This document shows, piece by piece, positions 1 to 12,540 of a stretch of 64,000 nucleotides of DNA. Under the pieces are notes generated by a model, which searched no databases, had not been told where the DNA came from, and saw only the letters and a list, made by a program, of their open reading frames with translations. The stretch comes from Thuidium tamariscinum (Eukaryota > Streptophyta > Bryopsida > Hypnales > Thuidiaceae). The position numbers and the translations under genes are program-made. The stretch lies in assembly GCA_947034885.2 (NCBI GenBank), contig OX344751.2:41693082-41757081 (forward strand), written 5' to 3'. The stretch's first letter is position 1. Every line of letters starts with the position of its first letter.

Positions 1-2994
1 TCTTCTAGTTCTCTCACTTTGAGTTGTAGTCTGAGTCACTTATGAGGAATCCCCTCACTTCTAGTCCAATCTTGTCCTTGTCTGATCTTAGTTCCGTCCA
101 AGAGTTGTCGTCCGCGACACTTAAATGACTTAGTCAAAATTGACCCCCAATATGTATAGGCCTTGATAGTTTGGATTGATATCTACAATCTCAGTTTTTG
201 TATAATTTTTTATTTATTTTTAGATATGACAAATAGATAGTGTAGATTGGATTTCTAAAAATATAATTTTTCTTTCAAGCAATGCTTGGAAGAAAACGTG
301 AGTTTTGCCACCCAAAGCAAAAATAGTTGAAATTGACAAGAAAAAATAACTCACTAGAATAAATTTTGTATTTAAACAATAATAGATTAGTTTCTTACAA
401 AATATGTTCTATCAACATATAATGCTTTGATTTATTTTAGGTGTATTATTGATGCATGCAGGGGGGGGCAATGAGATTATTTTGTTGGAACATCAATCTC
501 ATTAAAGTAATACAATTTTGGTGCCAAAAAATGTGACTTATTTGTACATAATAGCCTAAAATCTAGGACAAATATGTATTTATATTTTAGAGAAAACTAA
601 GGGGTTCAAAAAAGTACCAAGGTATTGAAATATCATCAATTAAACAAAATTGATGTTTTGAAAAAATATAATAAGGGATTTGTTTTCAACTTGAATTTTG
701 ATAATGACCCCTAAAGTCTAAAATGTTCAGATTACTTTCTAGTTTTTCATTGTAAGGATTGACTAATTTTTTAAAGTTTTGTCTTAAAGATATTAGCTTT
801 TTAGGATTATTTCCCACCTTGTACTTCTACTTTTACTAAATGCTAACTTAAAGACTACAAAACTAATTTAGTATTTTTGAAAAATTGGGCAAAGTCTATT
901 GAATTTATAATTTTGAATGTCTGATTAGAAAATCTTTAGTATGAATGCATGTGAAGTTACATGTAAAATTTTGATTCATGTCATTGCAATAAATATTGTA
1001 AGAGTTGTAAGTTTAAGAAAAGTCTCAATGTCAAAGTAGGCAACTCAAAATGCATTCTAAAAACAATTACTTAATTATGTTTTGTCGTTTAGATTCATAC
1101 TTATATAAAAAAATTGAATCACTCAATTCCTAATAATGAGATGAAAGATGTAAAGAGCTTTATTTTATTAGGCAATGATAGTAGAAAATGTATATGAAGT
1201 TGATTTTTGAACCCCATTTTAAAGAAATTCAAATTCAAAAACTATAGGATATTGTTTCCTAGGACATTCTCGCCTTTGGAATTTATAAATCTCAATTTCT
1301 TGTCAAAGTTATTAACAACTTAGTTTTTTCTTTCACCAATCACCACCTTCTTCTTTATAATTTTGTTAAAGATGAATATGAATGTGTATTTTTAATCCCA
1401 TTTTCTATGTATTTTCAAAACAATTTTTGAACAAAATATGGACTAAATCACATAAGTTATGGGACATGTGTTTTTTTGTTAAAAAAATAGAACTTAAGTC
1501 CCCATCGCACTAAATTTGTATTAGATGATGATTTTTACTTGAAAATTTTTAAATGATACATCCGATCTCAAGAATCTACCAACCCAAGCTTCCTTGCCAA
1601 GTTTATAGGAGTAATAGATTCTTTGTAGTATAGGATGAATGGTTCAATCACTAAGGATTTAGAAGTTAAATATTTAATTTAGTAGGACAATTTGTTGCCA
1701 AATTACTTCCAACAACTTTGTACACTTCAATTTGTCAATTAACACCATTCAAACAATACAAATACAAGATTCGCTTGTCTCCAATCAACTTGTCTTGAAT
1801 TTGGAGTTCACATTTGAGCTCACCCAAATGGCACCAATTACACACATCTAGTATACAAAATACAAACGCAAAAAACCTTTGTCTAAAATAAGTAGAGAAG
1901 CAAAATATTTATGTATTACCAAAAAAAAAATCATAGTAACAGATATACAAATGAAAGTTAAAAGTGCTCTAATTGAGAGCTAAAAACATGTACTACAACG
2001 CCTATATTCTCTTGCAAAGAGACACCCATTCAATATGAAAAGTCATGGTTCTATTTGCCTCCCTCTATATACAGTATTCAAGACTATTTACATTGTTTAC
2101 TATCTAATGGCCTTATGCCCCTATTTAATTGTAAATGGACAATTAGTGTCATTTGCCTCACATTAGTAGAGATAGGCTTACAATTAGATTGCGTTTTCAT
2201 TGGAAAGCTAAATAAACTAAAAACTGAGAAATTTATTTGCCGGTCTACATTGGATGTATTTAAACAAGTTAACAAAATGATCCTATGGTTGGATGTGTTA
2301 AAAAAATAATATAGATGATAGTTTTAGACTTGATTTAGATACAAGTATTTTGAAATAGTTTTGGCCTACAAAACTCAATGAAGTACATCCTTTAGGAGTT
2401 AAACTTTATTAAGAAATGAAAATTTAGTTTCATTATTTGAAATTTTATTCATTGTACAAAAGGCCCTTAATTCCATTTTATAACATAGATCTTTTTATAG
2501 TTCAAAATTTTTGTAAGGTGAAGAGCTGATTTTGCATCCTTTATCTAACCACAATAAAAGAAAAAAGTTAGTTTTGAGTATAGTCCTAGTAGTATAGTTT
2601 TACAAGTAATGACATGGAAATGGTGTTTACAGTTAATTTTGCTAAAAGTACATGTTTTTTTTATTAAAATTTTACTAAAAACACCTCTTTCAAATCATTA
2701 TTTGTAGGACTATATTGTTAGGACTCCATTTAAAACACTCCATTCTCTTGTAGTAAATTCAATGTAAATCTACACTAGTCCAACATTTTTGGTCTTGAAA
2801 TGTTGAGGAACTATAGATTTGGACAAAATTGGGTTTAGAGCCTATAATCGGCTCCCTACACCGATGTTATATTCAAAAGTTGAAGGAAATTCAACAAATA
2901 TAGAAATATAGATTTAAAAGTCTATTCTTTTCTTAGACCTTTTAGATTATAGAATCAATTCTCTACCAAATTTAAAACTAAATGGCGAATTTCA
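1..2994. other. Gene-free AT-rich stretch
   Basis: No reading frame here matches a protein family; the longest (84 codons at 2055) has no recognisable domain and no splice partners. The sequence is AT-rich with poly-A/T runs and a G8 run near 461. A motif like the end of the TTAA elements (GACCCCTAAAG) occurs near 705 with no clear partner. Confidence 0.7.
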
Positions 2995-3930
2995 TTGACC
3001 CCTAAAGAACCACAACTATGTTTCCACCCAAACTGCTCCAAAACTATCATTTCTAGGACAGCTACCAAATTTCAGAAAAAAAACATTCTTTGACACATGT
3101 AACCATAGGATCTTTCAGTGCACTATTTTGAGAAGATGTAGAAAAAACTTCAGAAATTTTTGAAATGTAGATTGCAAGATATTAGTGTTTGAAGTTACAA
3201 AAATCTTTTTTTTTCCACTGCGAAAATCCGGGCAGTTGCACTTCAGAAGGCCACATTTGTATGAAAAAATGTCCAAAATGGTTGCAAATCTTTGGATTCA
3301 TTCTCCAATTCAAGTTGGCTACATGATTGAAAATTATCATATCATTTGGAATTGTACATCATGTACAAAATAGATAGTAAGTAGGAAGAAGTAGAGAATG
3401 ATTCAAAATACAAAAATGGTAACAATTTATTTATTGAATTGAGAAAAAAACCAATCCCAATGGTCCAAATGTTGTACTAAACAATCTACACCTAGTGTTT
3501 TTATTTTTTTTCAAAAATATTGAAAATTGAGTAAAATAAAGGACTTCAAAGTTTATTTTAGAGAAGAGAATCCATAACTACCCGCAAACTAAAATTCTTC
3601 ATAACTTTTGACTCATTAATCCAAATGGAATGATTCAAAGCTTCACATGTATATATAAATCTATAAAACCAATTTCAAATTTTTATTTCCAAGAAAAGTG
3701 ATTTTTTCTGATCTGCCCAAACTGCCCGAGTTGAGAAACAAACAACATTTTATGCGATAACTTTTCAACCATGTAGTTAAAAGTCACAAAAATTGTTGGA
3801 CTTTGAAGATACTCCTTGTCCACACCTTCTATTTAAGTTTGGTCCCAAAATATGGAAATCTCTAGCCACACGTACCTGCCCAAAATTGCTATGTTGCCAA
3901 AAAAAGGCATGTTGGTCCTTTAGGGGTTAA
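2995..3930 (+). mobile_element. TTAA-flanked non-autonomous element, ~950-bp family, copy A
   Basis: It begins TTGA-CCCCTAAAG (one change from TTAA) and ends CCTTTAGGGGTTAA. The body is shared with 31695-32647 (same strand) and 54107-55060 (opposite strand), for example the block around GGGCAGTTGCACTTC. No transposase frame is present. Classified by ends only. Confidence 0.8.
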
Positions 3931-4212
3931 AATGGTGGTATTCCAAATGTCATTTTTAGACTGTGCGGTCTAAACTAAAAACGGATATCTAGGTCCGGCA
4001 TAGATTTTCAAAAATCTAGGATATGTGTAGATTTTCAAAGTCCATGATAGATTTAGATTTCAAATCGCGTGGTCTGAAACATCTTGGATTGGTATAGATT
4101 TCAAACATCTATAATTCATATAGATTTCAAAAATCTATGATAGTTTTACATTTCAAATCGTATGCTCTAAATTGCCAAAAGTGTCAAACTAATGGAATAT
4201 TGCCATTTCAAT
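3927..4212. mobile_element. Short TTAA/AATGG inverted-repeat element, copy 1
   Basis: The left end TTAAAATGGTGGTATTCC is mirrored by GGAATATTGCCATTTCAA at the right, about 14 of 18 positions. It shares its left TTAA with the right end of the preceding element. The interior has several diverged copies of a unit like TAGATTTCAAAAATCTATGA (about 4000-4140) and a GCGGTCT motif also seen in copies at 10066 and 11236. Confidence 0.6.
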
Positions 4213-4789
4213 AAAATTCGCCATCTAATTGCATATTTTGAATTCGAGAAAGGAAGAAGAAACGTTTTAAAATTTTAAGGTAGAGCAGATTGCCTACCAA
4301 TCTTCTTACACCCTCCACCAAGTGCAATTTTGCACCCAAATTTTAACGGAATGTGCCATGCTCATCAACATCCATTTTGGCATCTACCAACATTGTTTTA
4401 GCTTTAGGCAATTCCTTAGAATTTGAAAAAGTCCCAAATCAAGTGAGTGTTCTCTAAATTGAAGATGGATTGGTATTGAATTGGTAGTGGATTGGTAGTG
4501 AATTTAAAACAATTTCTTAAAATCAATTAACTATGATTTTAATATATTATTTTTTCAATTTTTACTATTACTTCTTTTTATTTGATACACCTCAAAATCT
4601 AATACCTTTTACCTCTCTTTGATAGCTTTTAGAATATGCAATTAATTGCAAATTTGGTGAAATATTGATTTTGTAGAAGTGTCTCGATGACAAATGATGA
4701 TTTTTTTTTATCACTTATTTATTCTAATAATGACAATGACTTAAACAATGTCCTGAAAAAGTAGTTGCACACCCCTGTCAATTAATTAG
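4213..4789. other. Gene-free stretch
   Basis: AT-rich sequence with no supported gene, element end or structural RNA. Confidence 0.6.
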
Positions 4790-5125
4790 CCTCCCTCTGT
4801 TCCTCAAAAAAATTATAGGCCATTGATTGTTTAAGAAAAAAATGTTTATCCTTAAAATCACCATTGATTTTCCAAAAAATTACAAGCCGTTGATTTTGTG
4901 GGATTTAATTTGAATACGGATACAAATACAATATTGTATATATGAATATAAGATATGGATAAAATCATATATCAATACATCGTGAATATTGGATATGAAT
5001 ATAAATACAAGTATGGATATAGATACAACTATAATGTAGAGATACGAATACAAATACAAATACAAATACTAATATGGGGTAAATTGTCCCATATTGTTTG
5101 TCAATGAAATTGGTTTCTATAAATT
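4790..5125. repeat. Dispersed repeat with degenerate GGATACAAATA array, copy 1
   Basis: Shares with 10385-10690 an opening CCATTGATTxTTTAAGAAAAA-like block, then 'ATCACCATTGATTT', 'CAAGCCRTTGATTT', a run of degenerate GATACAAATA/GGATATGGATA units and a closing CATATTGxTTGTCAAT. A homopolymer G run follows at about 5131. Confidence 0.7.
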
Positions 5126-5950
5126 ACAAGAGGGGGGGGGGGGAGGGGAATGAAAATGAATTTTTTTTTGCAATTTCTGCCACTTCTCTAGACATAGTCG
5201 CACAATGTCTTAAAAACTGGCAAGAAACTACCAAATCCAAATCCAATGTGGCCACAACAGAGTTATCAATGAAAATTGATGGTTGTACATTTTGCTAACC
5301 AAATTACCAATGAAGCTCATAGATACCTAATATGTAAATTTGGATGATTGCAATAAACACTTGTACTATTTGTTGTACTTTTAATTTTAGCATTTTAATA
5401 CTTTTTGAACTATGAATGACCTTATCTACACAATTTGAGGAATGGAACTTGAAATGTAGATGATTTATTGGATTTACTATTTCGAAAATTTGTAATGTTC
5501 ATTATTGGTTGGTAAAGATGGATGATAGAACTTAATTTACCATAATAATTTCACTTAATTTAACATTGATAATTTTAAGGCACTATGGGCTTAAGAGGTA
5601 CTATCAAAAAGTCTTTTTGTGTGCCCTAAAATACTATTTTGAGCCACATGCTACAATTTAAACTAGAAAATGAGACTTTTGCATATCTATTTTTTTAAAT
5701 TATAAAATAAAATTGAAAGAATTATCTTAAAAGTAGGCATTGTTGTCAATTAAAAGTAAAGAAAGAAGATCAAAGCTAGAACTAAAAAACATTTTATTTC
5801 AATACAAATTCCACCTAGATACAATACACTTTAGGCCAATGGAAAAGTAACACACTTAGACCATGTTTTTGCTTATAAAAAGGTGTATTTTTATTGGAAG
5901 AGCTAGCATACCAAATCTAAAGTTGTAACTTTCAAAAAAGGTACTCAATA
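5126..5950. other. Gene-free stretch with a lone element end
   Basis: No gene is seen. GGATGATTGCAATAAACACT near 5343 matches the left end of the GGGTGATTGCAAGAAACAC family without an obvious partner end. The G9 run at about 5131 is a likely sequencing or assembly weak point. Confidence 0.55.
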
Positions 5951-6906
5951 GGATGATTGCATGAAACACTTGTACTATTCTTTTATCACATGTTGCATAT
6001 TGATTATTTTTTTGGCTATAACTTTTGTATTCTTGTTCCAAATGGCTCAAAATTCATAAATATAGTACTTATGACTATTCTACACCTTCTTTTTGCCTTT
6101 CAAATTTGTTTAATATTTTTTACTATTTAAAAATAGCCCCTTACATTATGTCACATTTGCCAATTTAGAAATTTTTTTAGTACTATTCGGTCGTTGCAAG
6201 AAATACTTCTCCCTTATGTGTCCCTATAGCCTTGGGTAAGTGGTTTCTTACTTACAACTTTTGCATAGCATGTTTGTTTGCTATAAATTTGGAATGAAGG
6301 TTCACATGGTTGTTGTAGACATTGTGTATTTTTTCTAATTTATTAAAATTAGATTTTTAAACTTGCCCCAATTGGATGTCTATCTTGGCCATTTTGAGGG
6401 TTCTTAGTACTATTTTCAACCCAAAAATACAAATTTGAAGGTGGAAATTGGGATACAAAGAGTTCTACTATAGATTATTAAGATTGTAAAAAGACTTTCT
6501 ACAAATAGTAAGATATCCACCCTCTATATGTATTCAAAGTGCACAAACTTTTGCACACATGAAGAAAATACAAATTTTTTTCCCTTGAAAATACAAATGA
6601 TGGAAAAGAAGCATCTGTAAGTTAGAAAAAATAATTCTTTTAGTCTATTTTTTTGAATTTTTTGCTAATTTTCTAAAAATCTAATTCTAAAATATTTAAT
6701 TTTTTATACTTTTTATCAGTCTTTTAAAGAGCATATATTATAGAGAAATTTTTTCCTGGATCAAAATTTTCACTCCTTCAATATTTAGAGTGCTATACAA
6801 ATTATCCATATTTTATTATATTTAAAAAAATTATTTCAAAAATCATACTGTTGTAATATTTAAGCCATTTTGAATCATAAACGTTAAGTGTTTCTTGCAA
6901 TAACCC
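5951..6906. mobile_element. GGGTGATTGCAAGAAACAC-family element, copy 3
   Basis: The left end GGATGATTGCATGAAACAC is mirrored by GTGTTTCTTGCAATAACCC at the right. The first ~130 bp align with 13227 and 28026 (CACTTGTACTATT, then TTTTTTGGCTATAACTTTTG). It is longer than those copies and may carry an insertion near 6190, where a second related end (GTTGCAAGAAATACTTCT) appears. Confidence 0.6.
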
Positions 6907-7837
6907 TATTTAACACTCCAAAAAGAAATTGAATTGAAATTTGGAGAAGATGGTCTTTTAGTAGACTTGTATCTACTACCCAAACGAATTCTAATATTGT
7001 TAATTGTATATAGTGTGAAAGTTCACAAAATGAACTTATTTTTGCTCGCATTTTGAAATATATGAAATATTATTTTAGTGGTTTCTTTGGTAAATGACCA
7101 TCTCTATGAGAATTCTATGAGAATTCTACCAAAATTCTATGAGAATTCTATATCCAAAGTTCTGGTGAAGAAAATACAACTTGTGACATTTTAATTTGTT
7201 AAAAATAGTATTATGTTTTTGAAAAATACATAAAAATACAACACTTGAAAAAACTTTTTGGTGATGAGATTTGACTAAAAAACTCACCAAAATAATGTTT
7301 TATACCTTTGGAAAAAAATGCACAATGAAGCTCTTTTCGTGGACTTCTACAACACTTAAAAATAAGTATTTTTAGAATCCCTTTGGACAGTAGATATAAA
7401 TCTACTATGAGACCATGCTCTCGAAATTTTAGGTCAAAATTCGTTTTTTTGGAGATAAATGGTGCTAAAAACCCCTAAATTGAGTATTGTGAGAAAATTT
7501 TGGGGCTATTTAAAAATAATAAATAATTTTTGAAAAATCTTCAAAATTCATTACAGATACATAATAGCTATGAGTAGTTGTTTTTTTTATAAATTTTGAG
7601 TCATTTGGAGCTAAAATACAAAAGTTATGGTTAAAATTTTAAAAAAAACTAGGGTTTGATGAAACGCAACAAATAGTAAGGTAGCAACATCCATAACCGT
7701 TACTGCACCCATAACTAACAAGTAGAGTGCCCTTAAATTGTCTTCAAGAGTACCTCCAAATTGTCACTCACTCTTAATTTTGATTGGTAAATTTTGAATC
7801 TTTTAGGTTTTGTTGTGAAAATCAAGGTAGATTTACT
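6907..7837. other. Gene-free stretch with short tandem ATGAGAATTCT units
   Basis: Three close copies of CTATGAGAATTCTA occur between about 7104 and 7152. The rest is AT-rich with no supported gene. Confidence 0.6.
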
Positions 7838-8671
7838 GGGGATGCTATTTTATGAGCCTCCAAGCGTGAGCCTATGAGCCTGTGAGCTTGTGAGCCTAGA
7901 ATTTTTGGTGAAATTTTTAGTGATTTTTAGGGCATGGACCTATTACTGTGCTTTAAGAATTTTGGATTTTTATATCTAGTATCCCCCTCATGAGATTTGA
8001 AATTTGTGACTTTCAAAACTCTTTTTTTCAAAATAAAATTTTTAATTTTTAATTTTTTTTTAGTCCTTTTCTTATTTTTCAAAATTTTTTTGCAACTCCA
8101 TCACCCTCCAAAATCCCTCTTGATATTGAAAGGGGTTTGGAGGTACAGGGCTTTGGAGTTCTCAAAAAAAAAAATTCATTTTTTTTCAACTTTTTTTTTT
8201 TTCCGACTATGTTACTAGTTCATTTTTTTTTCGACTTTTCACCCTTGAAAACCTTCTCTTGGTACTAAGAGATCAATTTTAGGGTGATAAAGTCGGAAAA
8301 AAAAAAAAAAAAAAAAACTTTTTTTTCCACGACTCCATCACCCTAGAAAACCCTTTGTTGGATTCTGGATTTTGAACCTCAAAAAAAAAATTCAAAAATT
8401 CAAATTTTTTTGGAAGGTGTTGAGAGGCCCTTTGGAGATAGTAGGGTTTGAAATTTTAAAATACATTAACCACATTTCCACGGTCATAGGTCCATGGTCA
8501 TGAAGCTGAAATTTTACTATAAATTTTTTTTTAAAATGACTTCATTTTTTTTTCTCTTGGCTTAAAAAATTCACAGTTTTTTTTGGTTAATTCTCTGGGC
8601 TCATAATTGTCACAAAACCTACGCTCACAACTTGCAAGCTCATGCTTTTAGGCTCACAAACTAGCGTTGTT
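7838..8671. mobile_element. Inverted-repeat element flanked by a 12-bp direct repeat
   Basis: GGTAGATTTACT stands at 7826-7837 and again at 8672-8683. Immediately inside, the left terminus (GCTATTTTATGAGCCT, then AGCGTGAGC) mirrors the right terminus, whose complement reads GCTAGTTTGTGAGCCT then AGCATGAGC. The left end also has a small array of TGAGCCTGTGAGC-like units. The interior is poly-A/T rich with no transposase. Long direct flanks suggest a Mutator-like origin (usual 9-11 bp). Confidence 0.75.
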
Positions 8672-8791
8672 GGTAGATTTACTAGAGTGCGGTATAGAGT
8701 GCCCTAGTGAGTTCTACTTTGAAAATTCACAGAAATTATATGACTTATCCAAAAATTCTATTTCTTTTTAAATTCATGATTTTCAGTTGCT

Positions 8792-9611
8792 GGGTCGTGG
8801 CAAGAAACACTTACCGGTTTTGTCTCAAAATGGCTCAAAATGAGTGAGTCCTGTGACCCTTTGAAATAATTTTTTTTTAAATTGAAAAAAATATGGATAA
8901 TTTGAAGAGCAATGAGAATATCATGTCTCTTGGAATTCAGACCTAATAAAAAATTTCTCTAAATGTTATAGACAATGGAAAATACAATGAAAATAGCTCT
9001 TTTTCACTAATTTGGTAAAAATAGTAAAAAAATTCAAAAAATGAAAATGAAAAATCGATTTTTTTCCCAAGTAAAGGCCTTTTTTTTCCAACAAATTTCA
9101 TCTTTGAAAAAAATAAATTCTATTCTCTACACTTGTCCAAAGTCAGCCACTTTGACGACATGTGGAGGTTGAACAATATATTATTTTCAAAAAATCTCTT
9201 TGTGTTATTGTGTAACTTTAGGTGAGGTCCTTGCATGCCAATTTTCAGCTCAAAATTTGCATTTTTGCGTCAAAAATAGGACTTAATACCCCCCAAATGG
9301 CCAAAGTAGACACCCAATCGGGGACAGTTTAAAAATAGTAAATTAATTTTGAAAAAATTGAAAAAATGACAAAAAATGTAAAACTTTTTTAGGCACCTTC
9401 ATTTCAAGTATGAACAAAAGATGAAAAAGTTATGAGCAAAAAACTACCTCCTAAAGGTGAAGGGGACAAAAAAAAAGGACAAGTGTTTCTTGCCAAAGCC
9501 TTGCTAATACTATTAAAAAAAATTCTAGAAAAAGATACCTTCAACTCTACTAAATTGCTTATTTTGACGGTTATGGGTGTTCCTACCTTACAAGTGTTTC
9601 TTGCATTCACC
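8792..9611. mobile_element. GGGTGATTGCAAGAAACAC-family element, copy 4 (diverged)
   Basis: The left end GGGTCGTGGCAAGAAACAC is mirrored by AAGTGTTTCTTGCATTCACC at the right. A further internal end-like motif (AAGTGTTTCTTGCC) occurs near 9480. No protein is encoded. Confidence 0.5.
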
Positions 9612-10065
9612 TTATATGTTGATTTATCTTCTTCTATATGACATGTTTTGATACTACTAGTGTCATTTCTTCATACGATCAAATTATGCATTTTGGCATC
9701 ACCTACATGACACTTTTAGCCCCCTACATCTTGCATCTTCGAAAATTTGTAACCGATTTACAATGTGCCCAAAAATTATGGAACCACTTCTATTTTGATT
9801 CTTAGTCCTTAACCAATGTGAAAAAATTGTTGTTCATTTTTTACAGCATATAGAATAGGCCACAAAGCTTATTTGCACTATTTTAGGTGTGGTTACCTTG
9901 TTACCTTAATGGTTGTGGTTTTCAAATAAAGGTTATAAAGCTTGTTGCACATGAAACTTGTGCATTTAATTTGGCACACAATGCAATTTAAAAAGTAGAA
10001 CTTACCATTCAAACAAGAGAAACAACTAAGAGACAACTATACTCAGTATATAAATTTTCTTTTTG
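9612..10065. other. Gene-free stretch
   Basis: AT-rich; nothing supported. Confidence 0.6.
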
Positions 10066-10221
10066 TTAAAATGGCAATATTTTTACACTATTTTTTCATT
10101 CATTTTTTAGGACAAATATAGATTTCAGACCTCAGGGTCTTGAAATGTAGGAGTGATATACATTTTAGACCGCACAATCTAAATATGAAAATGCCAAGTT
10201 TGTGACGTACTGCCATTTTAA
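10066..10221. mobile_element. Short TTAA/AATGG inverted-repeat element, copy 2
   Basis: The left end TTAAAATGGCAATATT is mirrored by TACTGCCATTTTAA at the right; 156 bp including both TTAA. The interior shares TTTAGACCGCA with copy 1 in reverse sense. Confidence 0.6.
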
Positions 10222-10384
10222 TGAAATATTCGTTATATATATATGTTTTGACTAGTCTAGTCTGGGAATTTGATTGTCCTAAGATATTCTAGCTAGCTAA
10301 CTAAGTTATACTTTGTATTAGGCATGCGGACTATCCTCTCAAAAGATGTAGCCGCCCTGGTTTGCATTTGCCCTCGTCCCCTTT

Positions 10385-10690
10385 CCCCTATCCAAAAATT
10401 TGCAGGCCGTTGATAGTTTAAAAAAAAATGGTGACCTTTAAAATCACCATTGATTTCTCAAAAAATCACAAGCCATTGATTTCTTGAGATTTAATCTAAG
10501 CTGTCCAAATATGGATACAGATACAATATATAAATACAAATGGAAAAATGAATACTGAATATGGATATAGTATTGGAATATTGGATATGGATACGTATAC
10601 TCTATTCAATACATATATTGAATAATGATATGGGTAGAATTCCATATTGATTGTCAATCGTGTCATTGGCTTTTGAGAATTACAAGAAGG
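10385..10690. repeat. Dispersed repeat with degenerate GGATACAAATA array, copy 2
   Basis: Second copy of the repeat at 4790-5125 in the same order and orientation, ending in CATATTGATTGTCAAT. Confidence 0.7.
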
Positions 10691-11235
10691 AATGCAAGAC
10701 AATTTAAAACTTTAAGCTTTAAACATTTAAATTCAAAAAAGATTTAATTCAAAAATTCAAAAATTTAAATTTTTGTTTGTTTGTTTCGGAGGGTGGGTGG
10801 GGTTGAGTTAATAATTTATTTTCTTAAATTTAAAATTCTTTTGGGTGGGTAGTGAGGCATCCTCACTACCCACTCAAAAAATCGGTTACAGACTGTGCCT
10901 TTCAATTTGACTAATCAATATAACCAGTTTGTTGCCATCTTGAGGTCGAAATTGAATTTTGAAAGGAAGGATGGTGAATTTAATTAATTAAATTAGCACG
11001 ATTTCTGTGACGAAAATTGTGACTTACACAGAGGTCTGACTATAATGAATATAGGCACGGTATGGATACTGAGATGCCAAAGTATTAGAATACCTCAATT
11101 TCACAAAATTAACCATCACTTCTTTAATTTCACAGTTCAATTGACGTACAGTTATCGTACGTAGACCAAACGTGATACTGTATGTATTGTAGTCGCATTT
11201 CTGGCTGACCGAATCTTCGAACAACGGATATTTCT
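10691..11235. other. Gene-free stretch containing a perfect short hairpin
   Basis: TGGGTAGTGAGG-CAT-CCTCACTACCCA at about 10845-10872 forms a perfect 12-bp stem with a 3-nt loop. No T tract suggests a terminator, and plant genes do not use one. No gene is seen. Confidence 0.65.
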
Positions 11236-11367
11236 TTAAAATGGTGGTATGTCACGAAACTTTGCATTTTCAAGTTCAGACCAAAGCGGTCTCAAATGTT
11301 TTCCGCTCCAAAGATGCATGTCCTAGAAAGTGAATGGAGAAATGGTGAATACCGCCATGCATTTTAA
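11236..11367. mobile_element. Short TTAA/AATGG inverted-repeat element, copy 3
   Basis: The left end TTAAAATGGTGGTATGTCAC is mirrored by GTGAATACCGCCATGCATTT then TAA; 132 bp. The interior carries AGACCAAAGCGGTCT. Confidence 0.6.
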
Positions 11368-11379
11368 TGAAATATCTGT

Positions 11380-12540
11380 TGAATGCTTACAAAAGATGGG
11401 TCGCCTACTCTGATCCGTACGTGGAATCAATTCAAGTTAGTGCAATATCCTGCAGCTCGATCGATCATAGACGGACGATTAGACATGATGCTATGATCGA
11501 TTAGGCATTTCTACCTCCACCAGAAGATATTTAAACTAAAAACTGGAACTCCATGATATCGATGCCAGCCTGCAGGTCACGTACTAGATAATATACAGTC
11601 TCTCGATCCGGGCTCTCGATCGATCTCTCTCTAAGGATCCAGCTAGAAGATTCTAGTTCATTCGATCAGACGTACAGGTCGGCCAGAACTCACATCAGGA
11701 ACAACAGCAATGCTAGTTGGTGTGGTTGGTGAGACTACAGTGCTAGCCGGCCATGGGCTGCCACTGGAATATGCGACTCACGAATGCTGTGAATCAACGC
11801 AACTGTCAAGGAGATCGACGTACACTCAGCCCTGCTCAGGATATGGAGATCGATTGCTTTCAAGATCAAGCAGATTCAGATTCAATCCGATCGATGCAGC
11901 AATTAAAACTATCGATCGATGTGGGGACCTGAGCTAACTTAGCTACTCAGTGACAGATCGATCATTGTCAATGTCGTTGTCGTCGATTCTGAAGTACTCA
12001 GAGCTATGGCTGACCCATTCAGCAAGGGATCGGAGATACGAGATTCCATATATTCAGCATATATACCGGTGAGCTTTGAGCCATTGCCTACAAATTCTAG
12101 AAACGTTTGCATGTCATCTGATCATTTCTTGCAGATTTGTTTATTTTGTCTTAAGTCTACAGTCAATTTGCGTACGTGTTTACAAGCATAACACAAATCA
12201 AAGTTCACTTGTTTGCTCAATTAATAGAGCTAGCATATACTGTATAATTGATGTACTGCATGCATGTGTGGTTAGTTAATGAAGCTTCTAGCTAGCTAGA
12301 GGCCAGAGGTCGAAAGCCAAGAAAAATGATTAGACAATTACAAATCATTCCGCTGGTGGCCGGCGGTTACCTATAATTTCGATGCAAGGCCTCCCGGCAT
12401 TCACAATCACCTGCACTGCCTCAACTTCCGCTTCCTTGCATATCTACTTCGATTCAGTCTCGTCATGCAGTTCGATTCGATCATGCACTTGCGGTGTACG
12501 TCTTCGATCAGCAGCTAGCTTTCAATCATTCTATCATCCT
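11380..12540. other. GATC-rich island of unlike composition
   Basis: About 20 GATC sites fall in about 1.1 kb, many inside CGATCGAT palindromes. Base composition is visibly less AT-rich than either side. An open frame of 75 codons at 11710 shows no recognisable domain, so no gene is called. It could be a decayed gene or promoter, or inserted DNA. Confidence 0.5.

Noticed and set aside
7838-8671. Possible coding transposon because of a 73-codon frame
   Set aside because: The frame is mostly Phe/Leu/Lys from poly-A/T runs and shows no transposase motif.
11710-11937. 75-codon open frame in the GATC-rich island
   Set aside because: No recognisable domain or splice partners; length is within chance.
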